A DNA stretch of 50,749 bases from an uncultured Pseudomonadota bacterium (GTDB lineage: Bacteria; Pseudomonadota; Gammaproteobacteria; Ga0077536). The stretch's first letter is position 1. The number at the start of each line of letters is the position of its first letter. Positions 7,751-16,765 of this stretch are shown piece by piece. The stretch spans positions 1-50,749 of the forward strand of contig CACDEI010000007.1 in the NCBI GenBank assembly GCA_902551695.1. The letters are read 5' to 3'. The notes under the pieces were generated by a model. That model was not told the DNA's origin and ran no database searches. It saw only the letters and a program-made list of their open reading frames with translations. A program made the translations under genes and the position numbers.

Positions 7751-9334
7751 ATGCATAAAGTTTTTGTTGCGGACAAACTGGCTCCCGAAGGCATAGATGC
7801 CTTAAAGGAATATCCAGAGCTCAATGTGGTGTTTAAGCCAGGGCTATCGGTAGAGGAGGCAAAGGTCGAGGTTGAAAATGCTGACGCAGTGATTGTGCGG
7901 AGTGCTACTAAATTGAAGGGTGAACTTTTGAATTCAGCTAAAAGTTTAAAGGTTATTGGTAGAGCTGGAATAGGAGTCGACAATATAGATGTTGACAGGG
8001 CTACTGAGAAGGGGGTTGTCGTTCTGAATACCCCAGATGCTAATGCTACTACCACTGCTGAACTGGCTATCGCTCATATCTTTTCTCTGAGTAGAAATTT
8101 ACCAGAGGCAGATAGATCAGTCCGAGCGGGGAAATGGGAGCGGAATAAATTTCTGGGTGTAGAACTTTCTGGAAAAACTGTTGGTGTGATCGGTTTTGGT
8201 ACTATAGGGAGACTGGTTGCTGAGAGATGTGCAGGCTTGAAAATGCGCGTTTTAGGATTTGATCCGTTTGTCACGGAAGACACGTTTAAAGAGCATATGG
8301 TAGAAAAGAAGGAACTAGAGGACCTCCTGGAAAACTCAGACTATGTGACCCTCCATTGTCCCGTTACCGATGGGACTCGGCAGATGTTTAATAGTGAGTT
8401 ATTCTCAAAAATGCGAAAAGGCGCTTTTTTGATTAATTGTGCTCGAGGGGAACTGGTTAATGAGGTTGCGTTAGCTGAGGCATTAACATCGGGTGTTTTA
8501 GCAGGCGCTGCAATCGATGTGTTTAATCAGGAGCCACCAACAGAGTGTCCTCTATTAAGCTTGGATAATGTGTATTTTACTCCGCATCTCGGTGCTTCCA
8601 CCCACGAGGCCCAAAGTGCCGTAGGCGTAGAAATTGCTCACAGTATCGCATCCTACCTTATTAGGGGCGAAGTCAGAAATGCGGTAAATGTGCCAAACCT
8701 GGAAACTGATAAACTACAGCGAACCCAACCTTATACAGAGTTGGGGGAGAAACTAGGCCGGTTGATTGGCAGTATGGCAAAAGGCTCAATATCTAGTCTC
8801 GAGGTAGCCATGTTCGGCGATGCGGCTAAATTGGATGCTCAGCAGATTAGCAGTTCTGTTATTATCGGGTTACTCAAGGAGCACCATTCGGTACCCGTAA
8901 ACCAAATAAATGCCCTCTATTTGGCAAGAAGACAAGGTATGCAGGTTAGTGAAATTAGTTCCCTAGATTCAAAAGATTATGTTTCGGTTCTGAGGGTTAC
9001 CGTGACTACGGAGACCGAACAGCTTGTGTTGGAGGGTACTATTTTTGATGGGTTACATCCAAGACTGGTGCGGGTGGGCGATTACGAGATAGAGTCACCG
9101 TTGAAAGGGCATCTCTTATTTAGCTGGCATGCAGATCAGCCTGGGGTAATAGGATCTCTCGGAGAAATTCTTGGAAAATTAGGAATAAATATCTCTAGGA
9201 TGCAAGTAGGAGTGTCCGACAACATGCAACTCGCTATCGCTATTCTGGGCATATCAAAGGGGTTGAGCAAAGACACAATTGAGACCATAGAAAAATTAGA
9301 TGCAGTATCCCGAGCTCTTCAAGTCGAGGTGTAG
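7751..9334 (+). CDS. serA: D-3-phosphoglycerate dehydrogenase
   Basis: The protein has 527 residues from ATG 7751; an in-frame TTG at 7739 abuts the AGGA at 7735-7738 and is unlikely. The enzyme oxidises 3-phosphoglycerate with NAD+ as the first committed step of serine synthesis. It is the long type: a 2-hydroxyacid dehydrogenase body with the Rossmann motif VGVIGFGTIGRLVA, LINCARGELVNE with its conserved Arg, and FTPHLGASTHEAQ with the catalytic His. An intervening domain and a C-terminal ACT domain (LLFSWHADQPGVIGSLGEIL onward) follow, which in related enzymes mediates serine feedback. It lies just downstream of serC and converges on the carboxyltransferase gene with six bases between stop codons. 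Confidence 0.95.
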   Translation: MHKVFVADKLAPEGIDALKEYPELNVVFKPGLSVEEAKVEVENADAVIVRSATKLKGELLNSAKSLKVIGRAGIGVDNIDVDRATEKGVVVLNTPDANATTTAELAIAHIFSLSRNLPEADRSVRAGKWERNKFLGVELSGKTVGVIGFGTIGRLVAERCAGLKMRVLGFDPFVTEDTFKEHMVEKKELEDLLENSDYVTLHCPVTDGTRQMFNSELFSKMRKGAFLINCARGELVNEVALAEALTSGVLAGAAIDVFNQEPPTECPLLSLDNVYFTPHLGASTHEAQSAVGVEIAHSIASYLIRGEVRNAVNVPNLETDKLQRTQPYTELGEKLGRLIGSMAKGSISSLEVAMFGDAAKLDAQQISSSVIIGLLKEHHSVPVNQINALYLARRQGMQVSEISSLDSKDYVSVLRVTVTTETEQLVLEGTIFDGLHPRLVRVGDYEIESPLKGHLLFSWHADQPGVIGSLGEILGKLGINISRMQVGVSDNMQLAIAILGISKGLSKDTIETIEKLDAVSRALQVEV

Positions 9335-9340
9335 ATTTTT

Positions 9341-10948
9341 TTAAAGCCTAAAGACACCATAACCTTGGTTTATGAAAGGCGCATTCATGGAAGCAGATAT
9401 TGATACGCCCAACGCGTTCCTGGTGTCTATCGGATCTATTATGCCATCGTCCCACAACTGCGAAGTTGCGTAGTAAGCGGACATTTGGTGTTGGTAAGCT
9501 TCTAGGGTGTCTGCATACACCTTTTCTAAAACTTTTGCGTCGATTTTTGCATTCTGTTTCTTAAGTTGCTTCTCTTTTACCTCTACCAACGTTTTAGCTG
9601 CTTGTTCACCGCCCATTATGCCTATCTGGTGGTTTGGCCAGGAAAACAAAAAGCGACTATCATAAGCTCTTCCACACATCCCATAATTTCCCGCACCAAA
9701 AGAGCCTGCACACATTACAGTGAACTTCGGCACGTGAGAACCGACTTGCGCCATTAACATCTTCGCGCCATCTTTAGTGATTCCATTAGCTTCATAGTCT
9801 TTGCCAACCATAAAACCAGTTATATTTTGGAGGAAAATCATGGGGGTTTCATTTTGATTGCATAGCTCCATAAAATGCGCGGCTTTCAAAGTACTGTCAT
9901 TAAAGAGTACGCCATTATTTGCGAGTATCCCCACTTCATAACCCCATAGCCTGGCATACCCGCAAATTATAGTTTTACCATAGTCAGGTTGATACTCGTG
10001 AAAATCGCTCCTATCTACTAGACGCGCTATGACCTCTTTCATGTCAAACTGTCGTTTAATATCGTCTGGAATTATTCCGTATAGTTCGTCAGTATCGTAG
10101 TACGGCACTTCTGGTTCTGCCACTGGCTCTTTATACTTTGGTGTCTTAGTCCAATGGGAGACGATTTCACGTCCTATCCTGATAGCGTCCTCTTCAGAAT
10201 CCGCGGCATAATCACAAGTTCCACTTACTTGTGTATGTAAATTGGCACCGCCTAGTTCATCGGCTGTAACAACTTCGCCCGTCGCGGCTTTAACCAATGG
10301 GGGGCCCGCTAAGAATACAGCACCAGTACCTCGAACTATGACAGAGTAGTCTGAAAGAGCAGGGACATAGGCCCCACCAGCTGTACAATGCCCAAAAACT
10401 AGGGCTAATTGTTTAACATTCATTTTAGAAAGTACACACTGATTTCGGAACATTCTACCGGCCATATACTTGTCCGGAAAAAGTTCTGATTGCAGCGGCA
10501 GGAAACCCCCAGCACTGTCGCAAAGATGAATGACTGGGAGCCTATTTTCTATGGCGATATCGAGGCAGCGTACTATTTTTTTTACGGTTAGAGGGTACCA
10601 AGCTCCGCCTTTTACACTCGAATCGTTGGCATGGATGATGACTTCCTGTCCTTGTACCACCCCTATTCCGGTAATACAGCTAGCGGACGGTGAATCTCCA
10701 TCGTAATCCATATTAGCGGCTAAAGTTGAAAATTCTAAAAACGGTGTCCCCGGGTCTAAAAGGAGTTCAAGCCTTTGCCTCGGGAGCATTTTGTTCTGAC
10801 TAGCCAACCGCTGCCGATCTTTTTCTGGCCTTTGGTACCTTGCTTCATCCTGTTTCTCTTTAAGTTCTTTAACTAGTGTTTGATTGTGTTTATAAAAGCG
10901 TTTGAAATCTGCAGAGTTCGTTTTTAGGTTAGAACTTATTATAGCCAA
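9341..10948 (-). CDS. Acyl-CoA carboxylase, carboxyltransferase (beta) subunit, MccB-like
   Basis: The protein has 535 residues when started at TTG 10948, which follows GGAGGAG at about the right distance and lies one base after the stop of the biotin-carrier gene; this equals the usual MCC beta length. The two crotonase-like halves are clear. HCTAGGAYVPALSDYS contributes to the N-terminal acyl-CoA pocket, and FLQNITGFMVGKDYE together with AGSFGAGNYGMCGRAY marks the C-terminal half. These motifs favour methylcrotonyl- or geranyl-CoA carboxylase-type enzymes over propionyl-CoA carboxylase. It would transfer carboxyl from biotin on the neighbouring carrier to an acyl-CoA. No leucine-degradation genes (isovaleryl-CoA dehydrogenase, HMG-CoA lyase) are next to it, so the acyl-CoA substrate is undetermined. 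Confidence 0.88.
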   Translation of the reverse strand: MAIISSNLKTNSADFKRFYKHNQTLVKELKEKQDEARYQRPEKDRQRLASQNKMLPRQRLELLLDPGTPFLEFSTLAANMDYDGDSPSASCITGIGVVQGQEVIIHANDSSVKGGAWYPLTVKKIVRCLDIAIENRLPVIHLCDSAGGFLPLQSELFPDKYMAGRMFRNQCVLSKMNVKQLALVFGHCTAGGAYVPALSDYSVIVRGTGAVFLAGPPLVKAATGEVVTADELGGANLHTQVSGTCDYAADSEEDAIRIGREIVSHWTKTPKYKEPVAEPEVPYYDTDELYGIIPDDIKRQFDMKEVIARLVDRSDFHEYQPDYGKTIICGYARLWGYEVGILANNGVLFNDSTLKAAHFMELCNQNETPMIFLQNITGFMVGKDYEANGITKDGAKMLMAQVGSHVPKFTVMCAGSFGAGNYGMCGRAYDSRFLFSWPNHQIGIMGGEQAAKTLVEVKEKQLKKQNAKIDAKVLEKVYADTLEAYQHQMSAYYATSQLWDDGIIDPIDTRNALGVSISASMNAPFINQGYGVFRL

Positions 10949-10949
10949 C

Positions 10950-11441
10950 TTACATCTCCTCCAAAGAGGCCAGTACCGCCCCTTTTTCAAAAGTCTCGTT
11001 CTTTTTAAAATAAATTTTTCCAATAACGGCATCCCTTGGAGCGATTATGTTTGTTTGCATTTTCATGGATTCAGTGGAGAGAATTACGTCTCCCTCCTTG
11101 ACTTTATCCCCTTCCTTAACGATGACTTCTATCACTATACCGGGCATCGATGCGTTGATATTATTTGCAGACTGGTCTTCTTTCGATTGCGCCGTGTCAT
11201 TTTTCTTTTTTTCCAAATGATAGGTCTCAGATTCCACCTTCAGGTATACATCCTTCTTTGTGTCAGCGGAAAACGTCTTATAGACTTTATTGTTTATTTT
11301 TAAAGTAGTGGAAGCATCGGTCGTTGTTCGGCTTATTATATAGCGGGTCCCATTCACCATCATGACCATCTCATTCTTCAAAGATAAGATTTCGACAGTG
11401 TATACATCCTCATCAATTAGGAATTCTTTACGAAAGGCCAT
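10950..11441 (-). CDS. Biotin carrier protein of acyl-CoA carboxylase, stand-alone BT + BCCP domains
   Basis: The protein has 163 residues from ATG 11441, which has GGAGA eight bases upstream and sits one base after the biotin carboxylase stop. Residues 1-80 form a beta-rich region like the BT domain that joins biotin carboxylase to carrier in MCC/PCC alpha subunits. Residues 81-95 are a short polar linker and 96-163 are the biotinyl domain, with the modification site ESMKMQT (Lys127); Ser replaces the commoner Ala of AMKM. The protein therefore looks like the C-terminal third of a classical alpha subunit encoded as its own gene. It ends one base before the carboxyltransferase start, so stoichiometric co-translation is likely. 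Confidence 0.88.
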   Translation of the reverse strand: MAFRKEFLIDEDVYTVEILSLKNEMVMMVNGTRYIISRTTTDASTTLKINNKVYKTFSADTKKDVYLKVESETYHLEKKKNDTAQSKEDQSANNINASMPGIVIEVIVKEGDKVKEGDVILSTESMKMQTNIIAPRDAVIGKIYFKKNETFEKGAVLASLEEM

Positions 11442-11442
11442 G

Positions 11443-12915
11443 CTAATTTCTCCATGAACCAATAGAACGATGTAAGTTTGATGAATTTTTCATAAAATGT
11501 CTTACCTCAGGATCTTCCATAGTAGCCACAATTGCTGCTATATCTTTATTTTCTTCGTAAATAGAAGAATTGGTTAAAGCGTCTTGGTTTTCGCTAATAA
11601 AGCCGGTGTGTAGTAAGCCTTCAGAAAAAGCCTCACTGCGAAAAATAGCTAGTAAGAAATTTAGATTAGTATCGATTCCAAGGATATGCATCTTTCCAGC
11701 GGATTCAATGCTTTTTTGAATTGCGGCGTTCCGGTCTGTGCCATAACAAATCAATTTGCCAATCATCGAATCAAAATCAGAGGTAATTTCTTGCCCTTCG
11801 GAAAACCCGATATCGTATCGAGTGTTTTCAATTGACGGTAGGTGGCAGCTCTGGACTTTTCCAGTCGCCGGGGCGAAATTGTTATTTGGATCTTCGCAAC
11901 ATATTCGACTCTCAATCGCGTGCCCTCTTTGGATAATCTCATTTTGAGAATGAGACAATTTTCCGTTCGCGGCAATCAGGAGCTGTTCTCTCACGAGGTC
12001 TAGGTCGCAGACTAGTTCAGTTACAGGGTGCTCAACTTGAAGTCGAGTATTCATTTCAAGAAAGTAATATTGATTATCTTCTGAAACGATGAATTCAACG
12101 GTTCCAGCATTTCTATAATTCAGGCTTTTTGCTAGTTCACAAGCGGATACACATATTTTTTCTCTAAGGCTTGTATCCAGGTTAGGTGCAGGGCTTTCTT
12201 CGATTATTTTCTGAAATCGTCGTTGGATAGAGCATTCTCTTTCAAATAAATGTATGACATCTCCATTGCCATCGCCCAAGATTTGCACCTCAATGTGTCG
12301 AGGTTTTGAAATATAAGTCTCAGCATAAATTCTATTATCACCAAAATAACGTTCAGCCTCTCCGCGAGAAAGCTGAATCTTTTCCCCAAGTTCTCCAGGG
12401 CTGTTTACGATTTGCATGCCTTTTCCTCCACCTCCTGCTGATGCTTTCAACAAAAGTGGGTATCCTATTTTTCTACATTCTTCAACAAACGCTTGCTCGT
12501 CGTCTAAATACTCGGCGCTGGCGGACACAGGCACATCGGCTTTTATAGCTACTTCTCGAGAACGAATCTTGTCTCCCAAAAGTGTCATTGAAGCACCGGT
12601 AGGTCCAATAAAGTTAATACCCTCTTCTTCGACGCGTTGCGCAAAAATATGGTTTTCGGAGAGAAATCCATAGCCCGGGTGTATGGACTCTATTTCAGCG
12701 TTTTTTGCGATCTTTAATATCTGATCTATATCAAGGTAGGCGGCTACCGGAACCTCGGACTCTACTTCATGGCAAAGATCAGCTAAGGCTACATGGGGAG
12801 CATTCCTGTCAGCATGATGAAAAATGGCGTGGGTTTCTATCCCCATATCTTGAGCTGTTCTAATTATACGGCAGGCAATTTCACCACGATTTGCGACTAG
12901 AATATTTTTGAACAT
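11443..12915 (-). CDS. Acyl-CoA carboxylase, biotin carboxylase subunit (AccC-like)
   Basis: This 490-residue ATP-grasp enzyme carboxylates biotin using bicarbonate and ATP. FKNILVANRGEIACRIIRTA at the start, KASAGGGGKGM (ATP-binding glycine loop), HIEVQILGD, FLEMNTRLQVEHPVTE and the catalytic-site pattern RGHAIESRI are all present. It is longer than housekeeping AccC (about 450) but stops before any carrier domain, which the next gene supplies after a one-base gap. Upstream, 45 bases separate it from the VWA-protein gene; that gap contains TATAAT on the minus strand (12947-12952) without a convincing -35, so a minor internal promoter is possible. The enzymatic role is sure; the acyl-CoA substrate is not. 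Confidence 0.9.
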   Translation of the reverse strand: MFKNILVANRGEIACRIIRTAQDMGIETHAIFHHADRNAPHVALADLCHEVESEVPVAAYLDIDQILKIAKNAEIESIHPGYGFLSENHIFAQRVEEEGINFIGPTGASMTLLGDKIRSREVAIKADVPVSASAEYLDDEQAFVEECRKIGYPLLLKASAGGGGKGMQIVNSPGELGEKIQLSRGEAERYFGDNRIYAETYISKPRHIEVQILGDGNGDVIHLFERECSIQRRFQKIIEESPAPNLDTSLREKICVSACELAKSLNYRNAGTVEFIVSEDNQYYFLEMNTRLQVEHPVTELVCDLDLVREQLLIAANGKLSHSQNEIIQRGHAIESRICCEDPNNNFAPATGKVQSCHLPSIENTRYDIGFSEGQEITSDFDSMIGKLICYGTDRNAAIQKSIESAGKMHILGIDTNLNFLLAIFRSEAFSEGLLHTGFISENQDALTNSSIYEENKDIAAIVATMEDPEVRHFMKNSSNLHRSIGSWRN

Positions 12916-12960
12916 TGTTTCTTTTTTGGTGTATTTTTAAGCGACCATTATATATCAAAT

Positions 12961-15141
12961 CTATGTAGTGAGTCTTCGATAGATGTCGGCCACTTTATAA
13001 GGAAGCTTTGGTACTTCATCAATTACCGCATAATTTACTTTACCATACATATAAGGGAGGTAGTCTTGTGCCTCGTTGTCAATGGTGATGCAGAAAGGGT
13101 GAATCCCAGCTTGCTTAATTTCTAGTAACGCGTGTCTAGTGTCCTCGATCCCATACTTTCCTTTGTAGCCACCATAATCTTCTGGTCGTCCATCAGATAA
13201 TGTTATAAGGAGTTTGGTTCTAGCTTGTGTCTGATTAAGGAGATGACCAAGGTGGCGAATTGCTACCCCCATCCTAGTATAGGCTTTTGGTCTTATGCCG
13301 CTTATTCTTTGTTTAACCTCATCAGAATATTTCTGTCCGAACTCTTTAATTTTATACACCTCACACCTTTTGTTGGTTCTTCCCGAGAAGCCGTAGATTG
13401 CGTATCGGTCTCCCAATAACTCCAGTGCCTCGCATAAGAGAACCAAGGATTCTCGCTCCGCGTCATTAACCCAGCCTAGAGTGGAACCACTCATATCTAT
13501 CATAAACATAACAGCTATGTTTCGCTCTTTGTTTCGATATCGAGTATATAAGTATTCGCTGGTTTCATTACCGCTGACCAAATCTGCGAATGAATCGATC
13601 ACTGCGTCCAAGTCAATACCATCGCCATCTAGCTGTCTCCGCTGCAGTCGGTTTTCTCCCAAGATTGCTTCGAAAGTACGTTTGATGGATTTCAATATAC
13701 CTTTATATTTTATCAGAGTTTCATCAACGAACTCGCTTTCAGCTAATGGGATACTAAGTTCTCTTAAAGAGCAAAACCTCTGTCGGAAACGTTGCCTAGT
13801 GCAATCCCACTCATCATACCTGAATATTTCCCCATCCTCACCGTCACTGGCAACATCGTTTTCGTCTGTTTCAGTCTGTTCTGTTAGTTTGTCGGAATAC
13901 TCACCATTTTCGTTTGGCTCCATATAATCTTCAGGGATTTCGCCCAAATCTTGCATGATAGAGCCGAGGAGGTCTTGCAAGTGCTCCGGTATGTTAATAA
14001 TTTCACCGTCCAAGCTCATTTGGAATTTTGTGTCTCCTGCTCCGCCGTCCTCATCTTCAATCAACTCTAGTTCTATTTTTTTTGATGCATCTTCAGTTCC
14101 TTCTGTAAGAGAGTTCTCGTCATCTATTAAGTCCTGCAGAGCACTTTGGAACTCTTCCTTTTCTCTTTCAATTCGCTCGGACAAGATCTCATAGACCCTG
14201 TTTACGTGCATCTCGCCTTGATAGGGCTGTAGGGGAGGAAGAACAATATCTTCTGCAAATTCATCTACTAGTTCGAGGCTGTCTAAGGCTTTGGCTCCAG
14301 GTCTTTGTAGCCTTGCAGCCCGGCTCTTCCAATCGTCCCATATTTTTTTCCCTTCAGTTTCTTCACTATCCATCGCGCGAAACTGTCGATAGAGTCCCGG
14401 CAGATCTCGCTCTATTTGAGCCTCCAATCGAATGCACTCAAGGCGATTAAACTTTGCCAAGCGTTGGTTCGTATCTGACGTTTTTAAAATTTTTTCTACA
14501 ACCTTGCTTCGCCAAGTTCCGTACCAGGTTTGCGCCCACAAATGGGTGGCAGTTAGCTTGTATAGCGAGAAATTTTTGTCCGCCACGGGAAATAGGTCGA
14601 AAGAGTCTGGCAGATAAAGGGATTCTGTATCGGTGAAGCTCTCTGAGTCCACGGCTAGTTTTAATTCTCGACCTCCTAATCCAGTGACAAAGTTCCGGAT
14701 AAAGGTACTCGCTTCGTCGAAGTCGCATCGAATACCACGGTTGGAGTATTCTTCAGCGTACTGTTCGACTTGCTCGATAATTTCAACAGCAGAACCAAGG
14801 CCTTTGTTGTCATACATAGTTATTGCGTTATCCACCCATTGCTGTACACCCTTACTTGCCATCAGTGAAAAGGCTTTTGGCGCTTGTGTCACAAAGCTTT
14901 TTAGTAATTCATCGTTCGTCTCAGACAATGAGCGACATTGCTCGAAAAGGAACTGTTGATCTTCAGGGGTGAGCTCCGCTATCTCTGACACCAAGGTATC
15001 TATGTTTGTTAAATTGACAGCAGACTCTCCAGAAGCACCCTCGAGATCTTTCTGAACTCGGACGCGGTTTAGAAAATTCTGTTTGGAATTGTCAATCACT
15101 TTTTTGAAACAATGGTAGTTATTATTATTTTTAGTGTTCAA
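12961..15141 (-). CDS. VWA-domain protein of the NorD/CbbO family (partner of a MoxR AAA+ ATPase)
   Basis: The protein has 726 residues from TTG 15141, overlapping the upstream ATPase stop in TTGA. The N-terminal 300 residues are helical. Residues about 325-440 are strongly acidic, and the C-terminal third is a von Willebrand factor A domain with an intact MIDAS (D549-M-S551-G-S553). DGRPEDYGGYKGKYGIEDT near the C-terminus is diagnostic of NorD/CbbO proteins. In characterised systems such proteins pair with CbbQ or NorQ ATPases to activate Rubisco or insert metal into nitric oxide reductase. Neither target is encoded here; the gene instead leads into a biotin-dependent carboxylase. I infer a chaperone or activase adaptor whose client may be that carboxylase. 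Confidence 0.85.
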   Translation of the reverse strand: MNTKNNNNYHCFKKVIDNSKQNFLNRVRVQKDLEGASGESAVNLTNIDTLVSEIAELTPEDQQFLFEQCRSLSETNDELLKSFVTQAPKAFSLMASKGVQQWVDNAITMYDNKGLGSAVEIIEQVEQYAEEYSNRGIRCDFDEASTFIRNFVTGLGGRELKLAVDSESFTDTESLYLPDSFDLFPVADKNFSLYKLTATHLWAQTWYGTWRSKVVEKILKTSDTNQRLAKFNRLECIRLEAQIERDLPGLYRQFRAMDSEETEGKKIWDDWKSRAARLQRPGAKALDSLELVDEFAEDIVLPPLQPYQGEMHVNRVYEILSERIEREKEEFQSALQDLIDDENSLTEGTEDASKKIELELIEDEDGGAGDTKFQMSLDGEIINIPEHLQDLLGSIMQDLGEIPEDYMEPNENGEYSDKLTEQTETDENDVASDGEDGEIFRYDEWDCTRQRFRQRFCSLRELSIPLAESEFVDETLIKYKGILKSIKRTFEAILGENRLQRRQLDGDGIDLDAVIDSFADLVSGNETSEYLYTRYRNKERNIAVMFMIDMSGSTLGWVNDAERESLVLLCEALELLGDRYAIYGFSGRTNKRCEVYKIKEFGQKYSDEVKQRISGIRPKAYTRMGVAIRHLGHLLNQTQARTKLLITLSDGRPEDYGGYKGKYGIEDTRHALLEIKQAGIHPFCITIDNEAQDYLPYMYGKVNYAVIDEVPKLPYKVADIYRRLTT

Positions 15142-15953
15142 AAAATTGAACGACTTAACTCGTGGACGGCTTGTAACATATCCGGATCGTCCGTAAGAGC
15201 ATGGGCAATAGCCGTGTCGGTTGCAACTACAGGTTTTATCCCGTCTTGGATAAGCTTGCCGGCGTTCACCAGAAGCCTTGTGCTGGCTCCTTCATCTAAT
15301 CCGCTACCTTTCAAATTCCTGGTCATCCTGCCGAATTTGACGATTTTTTCGCCCAGCTTTTTATCTACCTGACTCTCCTGCAAAATTATTTTTAGCTCTG
15401 TGTCGGAGTCGGGGTAAGTAAATTCGATCGCTACAAAACGTTGGCGGGTGCTTTGCTTGAGGTCTTTCAGAACGCTCTGGTATCCTGGGTTGTATGAAAT
15501 AGCTAGGCAAAACTCGGGTGGGGCTTGCATTAATTCCCCTAGCTTTTCAATTGGCAAAATTCTTCGGTCGTCACAAAGGGGGTGTATCACTACAGAGGTG
15601 TCTTTTCTAGCTTCGACTACTTCGTCTAGATAGCAGATACTTCCATTTCTAACCGCGTCTGTCAGAGGCCCATCAACCCAAACCGTCTGTCCGCCTTTAA
15701 CCAAATATCTGCCAATCAAATCTGAAGCGGTTAAATCATCATGACAGGCTACGGTTACCATAGGGCGTTGCAGTTTCCACGCCATATACTCAATAAAACG
15801 GGTTTTACCGCAACCAGTTGGGCCTTTCAGCAGTATTGGCAGGTGGTTGTTATAGGCTGCTGAAAAGACATCTACCTCGTCGTTAATAGCTTCATAATAT
15901 GGTTCTTTTTCAACAAAGTGCTGGCTCGTTTTTATGGTTTCTTCCACCGGCAT
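15138..15953 (-). CDS. MoxR-family AAA+ ATPase, CbbQ/NirQ/NorQ type
   Basis: The protein has 271 residues from ATG 15953, preceded by AGGAG. Walker A is GPTGCGKT (residues 44-51) and Walker B is ICYLDEV with Asp110 and Glu111. CHDDLTASDLIGRY and AISYNPGYQS are characteristic of the CbbQ/NorQ branch, and the conserved arginine-rich STRQRF follows. These ATPases form hexameric rings that remodel a client through a VWA partner, here the directly overlapping downstream gene. It lies 50 bases downstream of an SDR gene on the same strand. The family is secure. The client is unknown: no Rubisco or NO reductase gene is in the window. Confidence 0.9.
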   Translation of the reverse strand: MPVEETIKTSQHFVEKEPYYEAINDEVDVFSAAYNNHLPILLKGPTGCGKTRFIEYMAWKLQRPMVTVACHDDLTASDLIGRYLVKGGQTVWVDGPLTDAVRNGSICYLDEVVEARKDTSVVIHPLCDDRRILPIEKLGELMQAPPEFCLAISYNPGYQSVLKDLKQSTRQRFVAIEFTYPDSDTELKIILQESQVDKKLGEKIVKFGRMTRNLKGSGLDEGASTRLLVNAGKLIQDGIKPVVATDTAIAHALTDDPDMLQAVHELSRSIF

Positions 15954-16003
15954 TATTTTCTCCTAAATTTCTAATTACAGGTAGTAATTTTCTACTTTAT
16001 CGT

Positions 16004-16765
16004 CTATTGCGCGATCCAACCTCCGTCAACTGGTAGAGCAACTCCCGTGACGTAAGAAGATCTCTCGGATAGGAGCCATGCTACCGCGTCGGCAATTTCC
16101 GAAGGTTTTGCTACTCTTTTCATGGGGACCATTTTTATAAGTTGCTCTCTAATTTTAATGCTGGCATCCGTTACTCTTTCAAGCATAGGAGTCTCGATAA
16201 ACCCTGGACAAACGGCGTTGACTCGGATGTTTTGCGAGGCATACTCAAGCGCTATTGTCTTGCTTAGTCCTATAACCCCATGTTTCGCGCTATTGTAACC
16301 GCTTGCCCCGGGGATTCCTATTAATCCCGCTGCTGAGCTCGTACTTACTATGCTTCCTCCGCCCGCTTGTTTTTGCATTTCATCGATTTGACATTTAATA
16401 CAGTTATATACCCCAGTTAAATTTACATCTAGAACCTTTTTCCAGTCCAAATTCTCATAGTCCGATATTTTAGCGGTTGGTCCCTCAATGCCGGCATTAT
16501 TGAAAGCACCGTCCAGCCTGCCATGCCGAGAGGATACTTCTTCGGTTACTTTCTTAACCGATTCAAAATCGGTCACGTCCATTCTTAAATAGCTTGCTTG
16601 GTGACCGTTTTTAACAATCTCACTTGCTGTTTCGTTTCCCTCTTTATCTTGAATATCACCAATGACTACAACCGCACCCTCTGTCGCAACTAATTGAGCC
16701 GTGCTTTTCCCAATACCGGAGCTTCCTCCGGTTATGAGTATTACTTTATCTTTTAGTATTCCCAC
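16004..16765 (-). CDS. SDR-family NAD(P)-dependent oxidoreductase
   Basis: This 253-residue classical short-chain dehydrogenase starts at GTG 16765, preceded by GAGGAT. TGGSSGIG near residue 13 binds the cofactor, NNAGIEG stabilises the central sheet, and the catalytic Ser of VSTSSAAG and the YNSAK motif (Tyr, Lys) are all present. An acidic residue after the second strand (GDIQDKEG) suggests NAD+ preference. FIETPMLERV and PVDGGWIAQ are the usual C-terminal elements. It is first in a six-gene co-directional run leading to the ATPase, VWA protein and carboxylase. The substrate cannot be inferred; membership in that operon rests only on strand and the 50-base gap. Confidence 0.88.
   Translation of the reverse strand: MGILKDKVILITGGSSGIGKSTAQLVATEGAVVVIGDIQDKEGNETASEIVKNGHQASYLRMDVTDFESVKKVTEEVSSRHGRLDGAFNNAGIEGPTAKISDYENLDWKKVLDVNLTGVYNCIKCQIDEMQKQAGGGSIVSTSSAAGLIGIPGASGYNSAKHGVIGLSKTIALEYASQNIRVNAVCPGFIETPMLERVTDASIKIREQLIKMVPMKRVAKPSEIADAVAWLLSERSSYVTGVALPVDGGWIAQ

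Noticed and set aside
13481-13927. Long plus-strand open frame opposite the VWA gene (also others at 10902-11303 and 12306-12548)
   Set aside because: These are antisense to well-supported genes, have no recognisable domain or ribosome-binding site, and their composition mirrors the real frame.
12961-15953. Assigning the ATPase/VWA pair as norQ-norD or cbbQ-cbbO
   Set aside because: The family match is good, but no nitric oxide reductase or Rubisco gene is in the window, so a functional symbol would overstate the evidence.
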